The position numbers and the translations under genes were made by a program. Shown here piece by piece: positions 48,541-60,339 of a stretch of 64,000 nt of DNA. The notes beneath the pieces are model-generated. The model worked only from the letters and a program-made list of their open reading frames with translations, was not told the DNA's origin and did no database searches. Numbering within the stretch: the stretch's first letter is position 1; every line of letters starts with the position of its first letter. This DNA is from Morinoia aosen (lineage: Eukaryota > Arthropoda > Malacostraca > Amphipoda > Talitridae): NCBI GenBank assembly GCA_030386875.1, contig CM059576.1, forward strand, positions 20,439,058-20,503,057, given 5' to 3'.

Positions 48541-50181
48541 TGTCGAGAATCTGTTAAGAATAATCAATTTTGCGAATCAAAAACATGAGAATTTAGGGAA
48601 ATTTTAATCATGTGTAATAAATTCGAGTTTTTAATTTGTAACAACTTTTGTTTGCTTGAACTAAAATTGTGAGTTTATAAAACCGTGGTCGGCGCATTCC
48701 AATGATAAGAGTGGCTTGCTCTAACATGAGTGTAGGCCTGAATGTTGACATTCAACATAGATTTATGTGGCAGGCACTCGAGCTGGGTAGTGTTGTGCTT
48801 GGCAAGCAAACCTCGAGAGGCGAACAAGGAGTGCGGTGTAGGGTTACCCCAAAAGGCAAAGATTTGTTGACCATAGGCTGGCTAGAAGGGTAGGGGAGCA
48901 GAGGGTAGAGGCGTGAGATAGCTTTTTCGCCAACGGACTTAGACTTCAAGAATTAACACACAAAATAGGGGCGAAAAAAAGGCGTGTTCGGCTCACAGCG
49001 AATAGGGAGCGTGCAACCAAGGGAGGAGCCAATAGGACAAAGCCGGCGAAGGTTTGGAACTGCAAGAGTGGTGCCATTGGTCATGATTAGAAAGAGGGTA
49101 GCCCCAAAAGGACACTTTGACTAGCACGAAAAGACGAAGAGTCAGTAAGAGTTCGCGAGCATCTCGATAAGGTCCGTCGTGACTAGGCATCATTATACCT
49201 TAAGTGTTATACTCTGCGTCGTAAATAGGTGTTAAATTAAATGTCATACTTTGGAAAATAAGTGAGAAGCGAAACCTGTTGAGATATATTTTCTTGAAAC
49301 AACACATTTAAAGTTTACTTTTTTTACTTTTTGCAGAGGAAAGAAGATTCCGTAACGTGGAGTTTGTTCAAAGAAAAATGTTATTAACTTCGTAAGGGCG
49401 GGTAAGGCTCGTTCTTTTTGTTACGATAGATATCGCTGGAAACGATAGGTTCATGTAACGTAAAAGAGAGTTGGAGCATTTGAATTAAATGTGGAATATG
49501 TGCATATATATATGTGTATGAGAAATTTGTAGAATCAAAGTAATTTTTAAAAAATTTTGTTGCTCCACAGGAGGGCGGCTTACCTTTCTCCTATTGATTG
49601 CAAGTACGACTTCTTCATAAGAACGTTCAAAGACAATTTATGCACTGTGTGAGAAACAGGGAATGAACTGAAGCTGCTCTGGGGTGACAGAACTTGTGAT
49701 CCGAGGCTAAATGACAATCCATTGTTGACGTTGGAGTGCGCCGACCCATCAGTTAGGCATTATTTCATTGTATGTGTTCCGTGTGTAATTTACTTGAGGG
49801 AATTGACCGGTCAATTAGGCAGAGTAGTATTTGTCAAAACGCGTTACTTACAGTGCCAGTAAATTACGATTAAGGTTTTGTACCAGGGTGCTCCATTATA
49901 AAGATTCCTTAACATTTGATGGTGTTTAAAAACCCCATTACGCCCGCACCACATCTCACCGAGGCAAAATAGCGCACTGAAACGCGCTGAGTAAGTCGTG
50001 TATCAACTCATCGGTGAGTACCTTTTCTTTTTAGTATATGTACTGTAATTGCCGATTGTTATTCATTTATTTTTGTGTCGCATTTGTATCCTTTGGAGGT
50101 GTTCCATTCCACAATTCCGAGAGCCGGATCTTCCTGTTAAGGAAGTTTAACAAGGAGGCGAAGGGCCCATTTCTCGTAACA
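48541..50181 (+). repeat. gypsy 3' LTR (1641 bp)
   Basis: Same sequence as 39219-40861 with scattered substitutions and short indels; ends TTTCTCGTAACA followed by the AGTT duplication. Confidence 0.92.
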
Positions 50182-50354
50182 AGTTTACGTGTAGCTATTT
50201 TCGCCTTGCTTTTTATTCTCAAGCTGAGAAGCATCAATGATGGAGTTATTTTAGATTATATCAGAAAGCGATATTGTGAAGACGGCTATCGTAAATTTCG
50301 CATGTATCAAAACACCCAGAAAAGCTCACTAAAGCTATACTTGATTTAAAATTT

Positions 50355-52637
50355 TTGACGTCGTGTAAGCTGTACAACATATTTCCGAAATTTCTACGCT
50401 TCAGACTGTACAAAAAGTCTATCCAGACCTCAGAGTGTTACCGTTCCTTTCAATCCAAACTACTGCTCCGTGAGATTCGGTCGAAGAAGACTGTCTCCGA
50501 ACTCTCTTCGAGGCTCAAAGAGTGCAAGACTTCCATTTCATCCTTTTCACCGTCGGACCGTGTTTTGGTGAATCGTTTCATCTCTACCATTAATTCAAAC
50601 TTTGAACAAACTGTTGTAGCTCTACTCAGTAGAAAGCTTCAGTCATTGGGTCTTATGAATCATTTGGAACCAGTTGACCCTAAAGATGTAATTTTCAACT
50701 ATAGCTCTGTACATCTGTCTGACAGACTCTGCCGTCTGCTAGCTTTTGGGTTAGATTTCTGTTTACCTGTCCACAGATTGAACTTCTTTAGCTATTATTT
50801 CAGTTTTGAAAAGCTTTTAAATCAATTGAAATCTATTCAATGCAATAACTTCGTGCAATTTTCTAGTCAATTTCGCAATGTTGTCCATAGGTATTATTAC
50901 AATTTTAAACCATTCAAGATTTTTTCAGCGATTTTTACGAAATCTGACATTATGCTTTTAAAAAACCTTGCCGCAAATAAGGATGTCGTAGTTACCAAAC
51001 CAGATAAGGGCCGGGCTGTTGTGTTTATTGACAAAGTAAAGTACATAGAAAGAATGACCAATATCTTGTCCGGTGATAGCAAGTTTCAAGAAATTGTTGA
51101 GCCAATTCATAAATTCTCCATGCGTGTTGAGGATAAGATCAATAATTTTCTGTTACGGTTGAAGAATAAGGGATCTATATCACCTGACGATTACAATAAG
51201 CTACGTGCAACCGGATCCGGTCCGGGTACTCTTTACGGCCTTCCTCAAATCCACAAGTTTGATTTTGCTACGAGGTTTCAATTTCGCCCGATCTTTGCCT
51301 TTTTGAATCCTCCCAGTTTTAATCTTGCCAAATTCTTTGTTCCAATTTTGAAACCTTTTATAACCAATTGTTTTACTGTAGACAACTCTAAAGCATTTGT
51401 AGATAGTTTGAGTAGTTTTAATAATGCTGATGGGCTGTTCATGGCATCCGTTGACGTGGAAAATTTGTTTACCATGCAATGTACCTTTACTGGAAACTAT
51501 AGAAATTTGCTTTTCAAAATTATTCGCAAATCGTCAAACTTTCATGGGGCTCTCTCAAAGTATTATCGAAAAGTTACTAAAGTTAGCAGTCTGTAATTCT
51601 TTTTTCATTTTCAATGGTAAATATTATAAGCAAGTTGATGGGTTGGGCATGGGTTTACCTTTTGGCCCAACGTTTGCTAATATATCTCTGTGCCACCATG
51701 AACAAAACTGGTTAAAAAAATGTCCTCCTGTGTTTAGGCCGGTATTTTACAAGCGGTATGTTGATGACACATTTGTTTTGTTCAGAGATAAGGCTCATGC
51801 TGACCTCTTCATCCAATATTTAAATTCTAGTCATAGCAATATTACATTTACTAGGGAAGACGAAGACAATGATAGGTTGCCGTTTCTTGATGTTTGTGTA
51901 GAGAGAGTACGTGATATTTTTCAGTGCTCTGTTAACGGAAAGAAAACTTTTTCTGGGCTCGGGACTAGGTTTTTTAGCTTTTGTTCATACAATTTTAAGG
52001 TTTGCGGCACCCGTACTCTCGTCCATAGAGCGTATAATGTGTGTTCTAACTTTCAATACTTACACAAAAAGTTTGATTTTTTGCGACGATATTTTGCCAA
52101 GAACGGATTTCCTTCTTCTGTTGTTGACAGGCATATCAATAGATTTTTGTCCAAATTTATGATAACTCTCGATCTGTTCAATCTTGTGCACAACAAGCTT
52201 TCTCTGTGAAGTTGCCGTATTTTGGGGACCAGTCATTGAAACTAAGCAAGGATGTTAAATCCCTTATTAACAAGATTTTCCCGCAGCTAAAAGTTCAAAA
52301 GATCCTAGTGAATAATTTTACAATTGGTTCTCTTTTTCGTTTCATAGACAAACTGCCACCCTCCCTGTGCTCGTCTCTGGTGTACCAATGCAGTTGTTCA
52401 CGTTGTGAATCGCGGTACGTTGGTTCTACCTGCCGTACCCTGATGACTAGAGTTTTCGAGCATAATGAGCGTAGTTGCAGAACTGGTCTTCCTCTTGGGT
52501 CCCCCCCACTGTCCTCTGTTAGATCTCATGCTGAAGAGTGCGATGTTCCTGTCTCCCTAAATGATTTTAAATCTTGGCCAGTACCTCTTACAGAACAGAT
52601 CTGCGCCTTCTCGAATCATTGCATATTTACAAAATGA
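50355..52637 (+). pseudogene. PLE-2 RT plus GIY-YIG endonuclease, two frameshifts
   Basis: First frame (50355-51596): an N-terminal helical region, VVVTKPDKGRAVVFIDK, GPGTLYGLPQIHK, RPIFAFLNPPSF and ASVDVENLFT (motif A). A frameshift near 51470-51540 moves to the frame 51424-52209, with QVDGLGMGLPFGPTFANI (motif B), FYKRYVDDTFVLF (YVDD, motif C), LPFLDVCVE and HRAYNVCSNF. At 52206 the frame changes again to 52637, with SLVYQCSCSRCESRYVGST and RTLMTRVFEHN, the GIY-YIG-like endonuclease core. Penelope-like enzymes use this nuclease for target-primed insertion. Catalytic motifs survive, so the breaks look younger than those of PLE-1. Confidence 0.86.
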
Positions 52638-52847
52638 AACCTGCTCTGAATGACACCCAAAGTGCTTTCCCGCTTCATGTTGCCGACACCTAATTCAGTT
52701 GCTCAAGCTAGTTTTCCTTTACCTTTTATATGTTTTTTTATTCTTTCTAACCGTTGTCCGTGTTTTTTCAAAGTTTAGATTTTTAATAGATACTGGTTTA
52801 GTGTATTAATTCTTCTTCTTTTAGTTTCGTTTTACAGAGATTTTTTG

Positions 52848-52873
52848 CTGAAGATGGACAGTTAGTCCGAAAC
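52848..52873 (+). ncRNA. hammerhead-like motif, PLE-2 3' region
   Basis: CTGAAGA, T, GGAC-AGTTA-GTCC, GAAAC: stem II of four pairs with a five-base loop. One core base differs from CTGATGA. It lies ten bases after ttttacag and ~20 bases before the terminal repeat at 52892. Probably not cleaving. Confidence 0.45.
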
Positions 52874-52991
52874 ATTCAGTTTTATTTGATCATTTTTAAT
52901 AAAAATGAGTTAACGTGTAGCGATTTTTGCCTTGCTTTTTATTCTCAAACTGAGAAGCATCAATGATGGAGTTATTTTAGTTTACATGTAT

Positions 52992-55445
52992 ATATGCACA
53001 TATGCGTGTACTAAAATGACAACTGGCATTTTAACTAGAGATAATTGTTTTTTTTTCTGTTCACTCTCAACTTGTTACATTACCTCACTTGTGATCTCTT
53101 TATTATTGTAAAACATTCAAGTAAAAAAACCATACATTTGTTGTGTGATCATCCATTTGTATTTAAGTAAAATGCTTATCAACTAATAACCGATATGTAA
53201 AAATTGTTTAATTAAAAACACAAATCTTGTAATTTTCGTTGTCCTCATGCTTATATATTTGTATATTAATTTTTTCGTGCTTCCTTAAAATGAAATTTTT
53301 GAACATCTTCCTAAACAAACAATTCTAATATTATTTCCTGGCGTCAAGAATTGCGAAGTTTTATATCATGTATATATAAATTGTCAAAAGTGTTCTAAAC
53401 CCTCAATGAAAATGCATCGTCCATGAAATTGTGTAGTTTCTTATAATTATCATTACATATATCATCAAATGGAGATTAACTAGGGAGCATGTTATAATTA
53501 TCATTACATGTATTATCAAATGTAGATTTAGCAAGATTATGAGTACATTGCCCTCAATCATTTATTTGTGACTAGTGACATGAGTATTACAATACTCATG
53601 TGTGTGTATCATCTAAGTGAATTAACTTTAAGATATTTTAAAAACCAACGATGTTACTTCTGTACTCTCTCTATTGGAAATGAAATGTTGTTCTTTCTTT
53701 CTTTCTTTCTTTTCTGTTCAAATGTTCTCAGCACGTGTTCTCAGAACTACCCTCACTTTGTACTCAAACCCAGAGCTCGAAATTGTCCAATTACATCCAA
53801 TACTCAGTTACGTGAATAACAATGTCAAGAAATGGTATTGTTTTACCGCAAGGTTATATTTTTTATGCCCTCATTTATTTTTCTGTAGTGATGTTCGTTT
53901 TAGCTACTTTCTTCTCCACACTGTTTTCTCTTGTGTATACATGTTTTTTTCGTTTTTTAGAGATACCGTTTTCTTTAGAACAAATTCTTCAACTGATATT
54001 CCACAGTTACATCGATCATCTTCAAAATTCGTATTTGCTAATTTATCCCCTATAGATGATTTTCTGAATAGTTGATGAGGGACGCATGTTTTGTTTCTTT
54101 TTCTAGCTTTGCTCAAATGTCCTGTTAATTCCTCATAAGATAATAAATCAAGGCCAGTTAACAATAACTTTGTGTCATCTCAGAGTTTTTTACACTGAAA
54201 ATATTCATTTAGACATTTCGTTAGGCAAATTTAGATCATCCCATTTGAAAAAAAAAAATATGTAATTTTTTTATTTAGGATGCATGAGATATACTCAGGA
54301 AGTCTACGAATATTTTAAAACTCTCTAAATTTGACTTACTAGCCTTGCCAATAATTATTACTCCGATTTCACCACGTTGACTTCTATCTAATCCATTCGT
54401 TGAGTTTTCTAACACTTAGCCAGGTACTTTTTGTTAGATTCCTTTGTTTACCCCTTTATGGAAATTCAGGTTTAGCTGGCGCAATTTTTATTTATATGAG
54501 TGTGAGACATCATTCGTACAGTTCTAAATTAGAGTCTTGTATTACTTTGATCCTTAGAATGAATGTAGCTGCAATGAATTCAGATGTAAAGCATGGTTTT
54601 TGTTTTTCGAGATACATAACTTTTTTTGCGTAGTCCATTCTTATACCTCCTTACACTGATATTGAATTATTATGAACTTCATGTGATTCTTTTGTATGGA
54701 TTGTTTGATTCCATCATTGGAAATTTGCAGCTGGCAGCGCTTGAGACGTTGCTCATTCGAATAGAACATCCGCATCAATATATGTTATTCACTAGTTTGG
54801 TTTTTCCAAATTTTTCTTAGGAATAAATGGATTGTTCTCTTCTTCATGTGGTTTTGGTTGTAGACAATTTAGACTTACGCGTCTTGATTTTTGTACGCGT
54901 CTCGCTGAACGCAACAAATTCATTTTTGGAGCTTTATATTGATTCAGTGTCGGGAGAGAGGTCATTATGAATTTCAGAGGTTATGAGTCGCCGATATTGT
55001 TTCCTTATTTTTTCTGTCTACTTTGCTTGCTTTCTTGTTTTATTATGTACTAGGGCCCTGCGTTGTCAACTTTGTGTTATTATTTTAAATCTATTTTTAC
55101 ATAATTTTTTCACCGCTTTTGGGGTTTGGCAACAATTAGTATTCACGAATAAAATTTAAAGCCTAATGTGAGCATTCTTGCTCAGTTAACGTATTTGTGT
55201 AAATGACAACCAATCAAGATCGTAGCATTTGAAGGGCGGCCCCAATTCTCTTTTGGTCTGTTTAAACAAGTCTCTTGAACAGAGGGAAAACTTCTCTGAC
55301 ATTCCAATGTATTAAAATCCTAAAACGCTCGAGCCGCCTTATGGTTCGTTTCTGAACCGATTCTGAATAGGCTATATTTGAAGGTTATAGAAAGTTGAAG
55401 GAGTGGAATTCACGTGCAAAACTTCTGAACAAACTCTTATACGCT
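52992..55445. other. AT-rich region, one unexplained minus-strand ORF
   Basis: Mostly low-complexity AT sequence (ttctttctttcttt at 53695-53712). The minus-strand frame 54164-53904 (86 codons) reads GLDLLSYEELTGHLSKARKR and has CNCGISVEEFVLKK. It looks more protein-like than its neighbours but carries no motif I can name. It could be an exon or a mobile-element scrap. Confidence 0.4.
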
Positions 55446-56747
55446 CCCAATTGAAATTCTGAGCCTTTTACAGATCGTTTTCAGGCAGTTATAAGCCAAG
55501 AGTTTAGTCGTTTTCGAGCAGTAAATTAGCCGTTTTCGGAGCAAATGTCTACTATTTTTAGCCCATTTAAACGGCTATTTCTGGGCATCGAAACGGCTAA
55601 TGCAACGGCCATTTTGGGCTTCTCTACTACCTGAACCAGGCTATTCACGACCATTTTTGGCTTTTCCATTGCTTGAACGAGCCTCGTCCTGGCTTTTTTG
55701 GGCTTCCTTACTGCTTGATCAAGGCTAATACCGGCCCTTTTGGGCTTCCTTACGCCCGGCCTGCCTTAAAAACAAAAAGACATATGGAATCAAAAGTCCC
55801 AAATTAAAAATTACACCAATAAAAATTAAAAATTTATTTATTAACGAAATAAATATGAAAATTACTAAGTATTGATTTACAACAGTGGCATAATGGAACA
55901 GATCAGATCGCTCCAACATCAGATTTTCAGTACGATATAAAGAATTTGTAAGGCCGGGTCTTGTGGCTGCTTCGCCTAGTGAGTTCCGATTTGAGGCGAG
56001 TGAAGCAGCGGCCTTACTTTAACACTTCTCCGGCTGTAGGTATCGGTGATACGCGACGGAGAAGTGGGAACTTTTTCTTACATAAATTTACATTGGGATA
56101 TATTAAGATTACTGAACATAAAAGGACTAGAATCGAGGTTTGAGGGGTAACTAGGGTAAAGCACTACAAGTTGAATGCTCAGCGATGAAGTAGTGAGACA
56201 GAGAGAATTAAAAGAAAATTATCTAGTATCTAGATACTTTTGGAGAAGTATCTAGTATCTAGATACATTTTGAAGTATCTATGACCAGCTCTGGATATCT
56301 ACATCAGCATAATATTTTTTTAACTACTAAACCGAAATTTATAGTAATAATTGATTGATGAAAGTAATCGACACTAACTTTGGCCACCCTTACCTAATCT
56401 AACCTAACTAAGTTAGGTTAGTTGAAATTCATTTAGTTCTTTACATTTACTGAAGTAATACGACTTGTACAACATTTACGATTACTAGTCTTTTTACAAT
56501 CTATTACGCGTCCAAATAGAGGTCGTCGAAAAGGCTTGAAAACGACTTTAAACGACCCGAATGAGCCCGCAAACAGCCATTGACTAGACCTATAAAAGGC
56601 CAGTTGAATGAAGAGCCATTTTCAAGCCCTAATAGGCCAAGTATAGGTAGGGGTCGGTTTGAAGTCGTGATTTTTGGCCGTTTTGGGCCGTTTTCGACCT
56701 TTTACGACTAATTTACTACCTGAAATGGGCGATAATTTTCAATTGGG
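55446..56747. mobile_element. candidate non-autonomous DNA element with inverted ends
   Basis: The ends CCCAATTGAAA (55446-55456) and TTTCAATTGGG (56737-56747) are perfect 11-bp inverted repeats. Subterminal similarity extends inward: agtaaattag(c/t)cg is present on both arms. Both arms are rich in ggcttttgggct / aggccaaa-type motifs in opposite orientation. The interior has a 28-bp direct repeat (agtatctagtatctagatac) at 56220-56275 and ctaacctaactaagttaggttag, a palindrome, at 56398-56421. No transposase. A target duplication is not evident. Confidence 0.5.
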
Positions 56748-59380
56748 CTGAAGCTGTGCAGTGCTATCCCCTAAATTTTATTGAATTTATTTGAAATAAC
56801 ATTTTTGCCCAGTATCGCACAAGCGCCTCCTAACCTTGGCCACGAGAGTTCGTAGTTTGGCCACGAGAGTTCTGGGAAATGTGGTTATCAGCGGCGGAGA
56901 GCTGCGGGTCGTTGAGGTGGGGGCAGGTGCAGTCAAGCTGCAATGTCTGACATAATGCATCTCGAAATTCAACAAAAAAGTAATTTCGTGTTTGTTTTGA
57001 CTTTTAGTTTCAAATCTTTGGAGAAAATCACCAAAGCTTCTTGGCCTTATGAAGCAAATTTCGAAAGAATATTTTATGAAATCCCGCGCCAAGCCTTCTT
57101 GTTTACTTTGCTTTGTGAGACAACAGGGAACCTTCGCTATTATTAGAATTGAATTTCTCACGAGTAATAGTTGAAACTCTACCAATTTTTTTTTTCGAAA
57201 AAGAGTAGTATTAAAGTAATTATCATTGTTGTAAAGAACTTCGTGGTTCTTTGGGTGCGAAAAGGATATTCGGAAACGCGCAGGCTTATTCGCACGGTTT
57301 CTATAACAATGAAATACAAACACGTAAGATCGCGCGCTGAAAACACTGTTAGTTGCACCTGAATTTCACCTACTTCACATATTATGCTATCAATGAACTA
57401 TATACACACATTCAAGGAAAATACTACAACCTGGCATTTACACGAAGTCAATTTATTGATTATTGCACGTTATAGAATAGTTAATGAACAAATAACAAAT
57501 ATTAAAACCTTAACAATTAGTAGACCCTTTCGTACACACTCTTCCATGTTTTGACAGCGAGTGACACGCCTCGAGCACACACCGACCTCAACACTCCTAG
57601 ACCAAATGTGCTCAGGCTAAATGTGCCTACCGCACGCGCATGAGCTGCGCTAACACTTGCTGCTGGGCAAATTGACTTGATACGAATTATTTTGCTATGC
57701 TCTGGCTGTACTGGGAAATTTACTGATCCACCACCATGCTGTCGTTTCCTTATCGTGTACACTTTTCTTCATTTGTCTAGTTCAATGTCTGTATATTTGG
57801 ATCGAGAGATCGGGAGGTAACGCTAGAGAGTTAGAATATTGGACTAGATTTAAGGGAACACATTTTCGCGCACGTTTATCTAAATTCCAGAAATACTTTT
57901 GCCTAAGATAATGTATCAAGTTTGAAACAAAATTACGTTAATTTGTAAATGTGTTACATTTGAATACTCTCAAGGATTATGAGTGCATATATACTTATTT
58001 ATTTTGATAACATGTGTATTTTTTATTTAGGAGAATTCCTTTTTTAGTCACTGAAATTTCACTCTACCTTTTTCCGCAACTACACATATTCTGAAGGACG
58101 AATATCTCATTGTTCATTGTCAGTGAACAATTGATAATTCTTGGTGATCCGAGAGAAATCTCGACAATCGATTAAAGAATCCTAAATCTCTCTTCCCTTG
58201 GGTCTTTTATTCTTCTTGATTTTTCAAAACTGCGAGTGCAGTTTTATAGTCTGAGCAAAGCTAATTTACTTTTCATTCATCGGTTGAAGGGTACTCAGCT
58301 GTCCAGCTATTTGTCCCGACTTATGCAGACATGTCCACATCATAGCCAGTTGAGTTGGGGATAAGCTCTGGTATAAAATTTGCATTTTCCAATGTAGAAC
58401 AGCATTTTAAGTGAGCGGAACTTTTTACTGATCTTTCATATAGCTATGATATCTAACCCCAAAATTATTTTGCAAATTATTCGTGACACACATTTCACAT
58501 TGCCGCTTTTTATGTTAATTTCTCATGAATTTATTATATTTTATTCCTAATCACATTTATTTGGCGGGAGCAATCAGTATTCTGGTGATGCATAGTCTCA
58601 AGAGGTGAGAACGAGCTGTTAATTCAACTTGTGGCTTGAGCTCCCATTTCAAACATTGCATTATGCTTATTACAAACTTCCGGAGCAATTCGAACGTCCA
58701 CAATGCATAATTGTATAACAAGTCCACGTTGTGCGTGTTTTTCTTTTAAAAAACGAGCACGACGTTCAGTAAGATAGGGACCGGGCCTCAAGCTTAGGTG
58801 AGAGGCCGTGAAGAGATTTTCACCCTGCCCTGCATTGCCTTGGTCATTTTACGTGCATAGTCATTTCATGGACTCAACAGTTCATCATAGCAAAAATTCT
58901 GTTACAAAACATAAATGTGTGTAATAAAACTAAATCATACTGAAGAATAGTACAACAAAAGTTGTTAGGAAAAGTTGCAGACCTGAAAATAAAAATGAAT
59001 AAATGAAAATGCGACCTAATAATTAGAATATTCGCCACGAGAAGTAAAGAAGCCCTTTTAAGGGCCATTTAGAACGGGTCTGAGTTTAAAGGTGTATAGC
59101 GACTCGATGAGACGCAAATCAGGTGTGGCGAGCCTGAAAGCTTTTTTGATATTTGATATACTGATACGAAATGCAAGTTTAAATCGTTTATCTTCTATGA
59201 AACAATAGGATTTCCATGAAAGAAAACGAGATATTAACAGAAAACGGAATTTTGGGGGTTCTAAATGCGTCTCCTTCTACAATTAAACAAAACCGTTTAT
59301 TTCCAAGTTGTCACATGAGATACATATGCCAACATATTGGCTTTTAAAAGTTCCTTAATATAAGACGTCCTAAAACAAAA
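56748..59380. other. no recognised gene
   Basis: A direct repeat ttggccacgagagttc occurs twice at 56838-56870. Open frames at 56787-57323 and 57517-57762 (minus) lack motifs. The GC-richer patch 57550-57680 has no convincing splice sites. Confidence 0.4.
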
Positions 59381-59811
59381 GATCCATACGAGGAGTATTA
59401 ATTGACAAACCATCCGAGGTGTAAAAATAGATAAGCCATACGAGGCATAATAATCGACAAACTATATGAGGTGTGCTAATAGATAAACTATCAGAGGTGT
59501 ACAAATAGATAGACCATACGAGGCATATTAATAGACATAATATACGAGGCGTACTATAATAGACAAACCACACGTGGTGTGCTAATAGTCTAACAAAGTT
59601 CCATACGAGGAATACTAATTGACAAACCATACGAGGTGTACAAATAGATAAGCCGTACGAGGCATAATAATAGACAAACTATACGAGATGTAATATTAGA
59701 CAATACTATCATAGGTGTACAGATAGATAGACCATACGAGGCATATTAATAGAAAAAATATACGAGGCGTACTAATAGACAACCATACGGGTCATGCTAA
59801 TAGTTTAACTC
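59381..59811. repeat. 26-bp minisatellite with 217-bp higher-order unit
   Basis: The basic unit is atacgaggtgtacaaatagataaacc and variants (26 bp). Eight diverged monomers form a block that repeats with the same internal order of variants 217 bp later (anchors 59386 and 59603). The weak ORF on the minus strand follows from the repeat. Confidence 0.85.
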
Positions 59812-59878
59812 TGTCAAGGGTAGTTGAATGAGAAATGAGAAATATTATCTCTTGGATATTTTATATTCCAAGAGATTC

Positions 59879-60016
59879 CGGTACAGCGCTTCTTGCCTTT
59901 TTCCTACTTCGATAATTTCAACTAAGAACTTGGCAGTTTCGAAGAATTCTTTAGTATTTTTCGAATTATTTATAAGATCATCGAAGTAGGAAAAATACAA
60001 AAAAAACGCTACACCG
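59879..60016. mobile_element. small MITE-like element
   Basis: The 138-bp segment has ~38-bp inverted ends: cggtacagcg...tttttcctacttcgat on the left and its complement atcgaagtaggaaaaa...cgctacaccg on the right. No coding capacity; no clear target duplication. Confidence 0.6.
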
Positions 60017-60339
60017 TACTAGATTGAAACAACACCGTAAATGACAATCAAGTATTGAGAAAAAGATAGTCTCGAAATAATTTGTAAAGAACATCGCGCA
60101 ACACAGCACGCACATCTAGGAATGCGTAAACAAACTTACACTCAAAATTGAAATGCATGGCTTGTTCGGCATACAAATATAGAGATAATTTTTGCACGAG
60201 TGCTTTATTTCCTTTGTCTGTTTATACATTTTAATTTCTTCTGTTCACAGAAATGCCCTTCGGGGTCGTGATAGATTGATTTATAAATCATAAAGCAAGC
60301 GCAATCTATTTGTTTATTTCTGAAATTTGGTGCAGTGTT

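Larger units (their letters stand above)
39219..50181 (+). mobile_element. Ty3/gypsy LTR retrotransposon, complete ends, broken genes
   Basis: Two direct repeats of about 1.64 kb enclose gag and pol in the order protease, RT, RNase H, integrase, which defines the Ty3/gypsy (Metaviridae) group. The 4-bp AGTT duplication flanks it (39215-39218; 50182-50185). Total length is 10963 bp, long for the group because of the LTRs and a 2.6 kb non-coding stretch before the right LTR. No env-like ORF is visible. About 30 differences separate the LTRs by eye (roughly 2%), so insertion is old enough to have accumulated the stops and frameshifts listed under the genes. Confidence 0.92.
39201..52980 (+). mobile_element. 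PLE-2: Penelope-like element split by a gypsy element
   Basis: The 11-bp tttacatgtat occurs at 39190-39200 and 52981-52991, fitting the target duplication. Inside it, both ends carry the same ~80-bp repeat: ttttaataaaaatgagtt, then acgtgtagc, then a tail ending in ttattttag. At the left end this repeat is cut after ttaataaaaatgagtt by the gypsy element and resumes at 50182. The right copy is intact (52892-52980). Coding sequence follows the left repeat (50355-52637). Removing the gypsy element leaves an element of about 2.8 kb. It is inactive because of frameshifts. Confidence 0.85.

Noticed and set aside
35201-59811. CRISPR array (27-bp and 26-bp repeats)
   Set aside because: Both arrays are direct tandem repeats without spacers, in a eukaryotic context.
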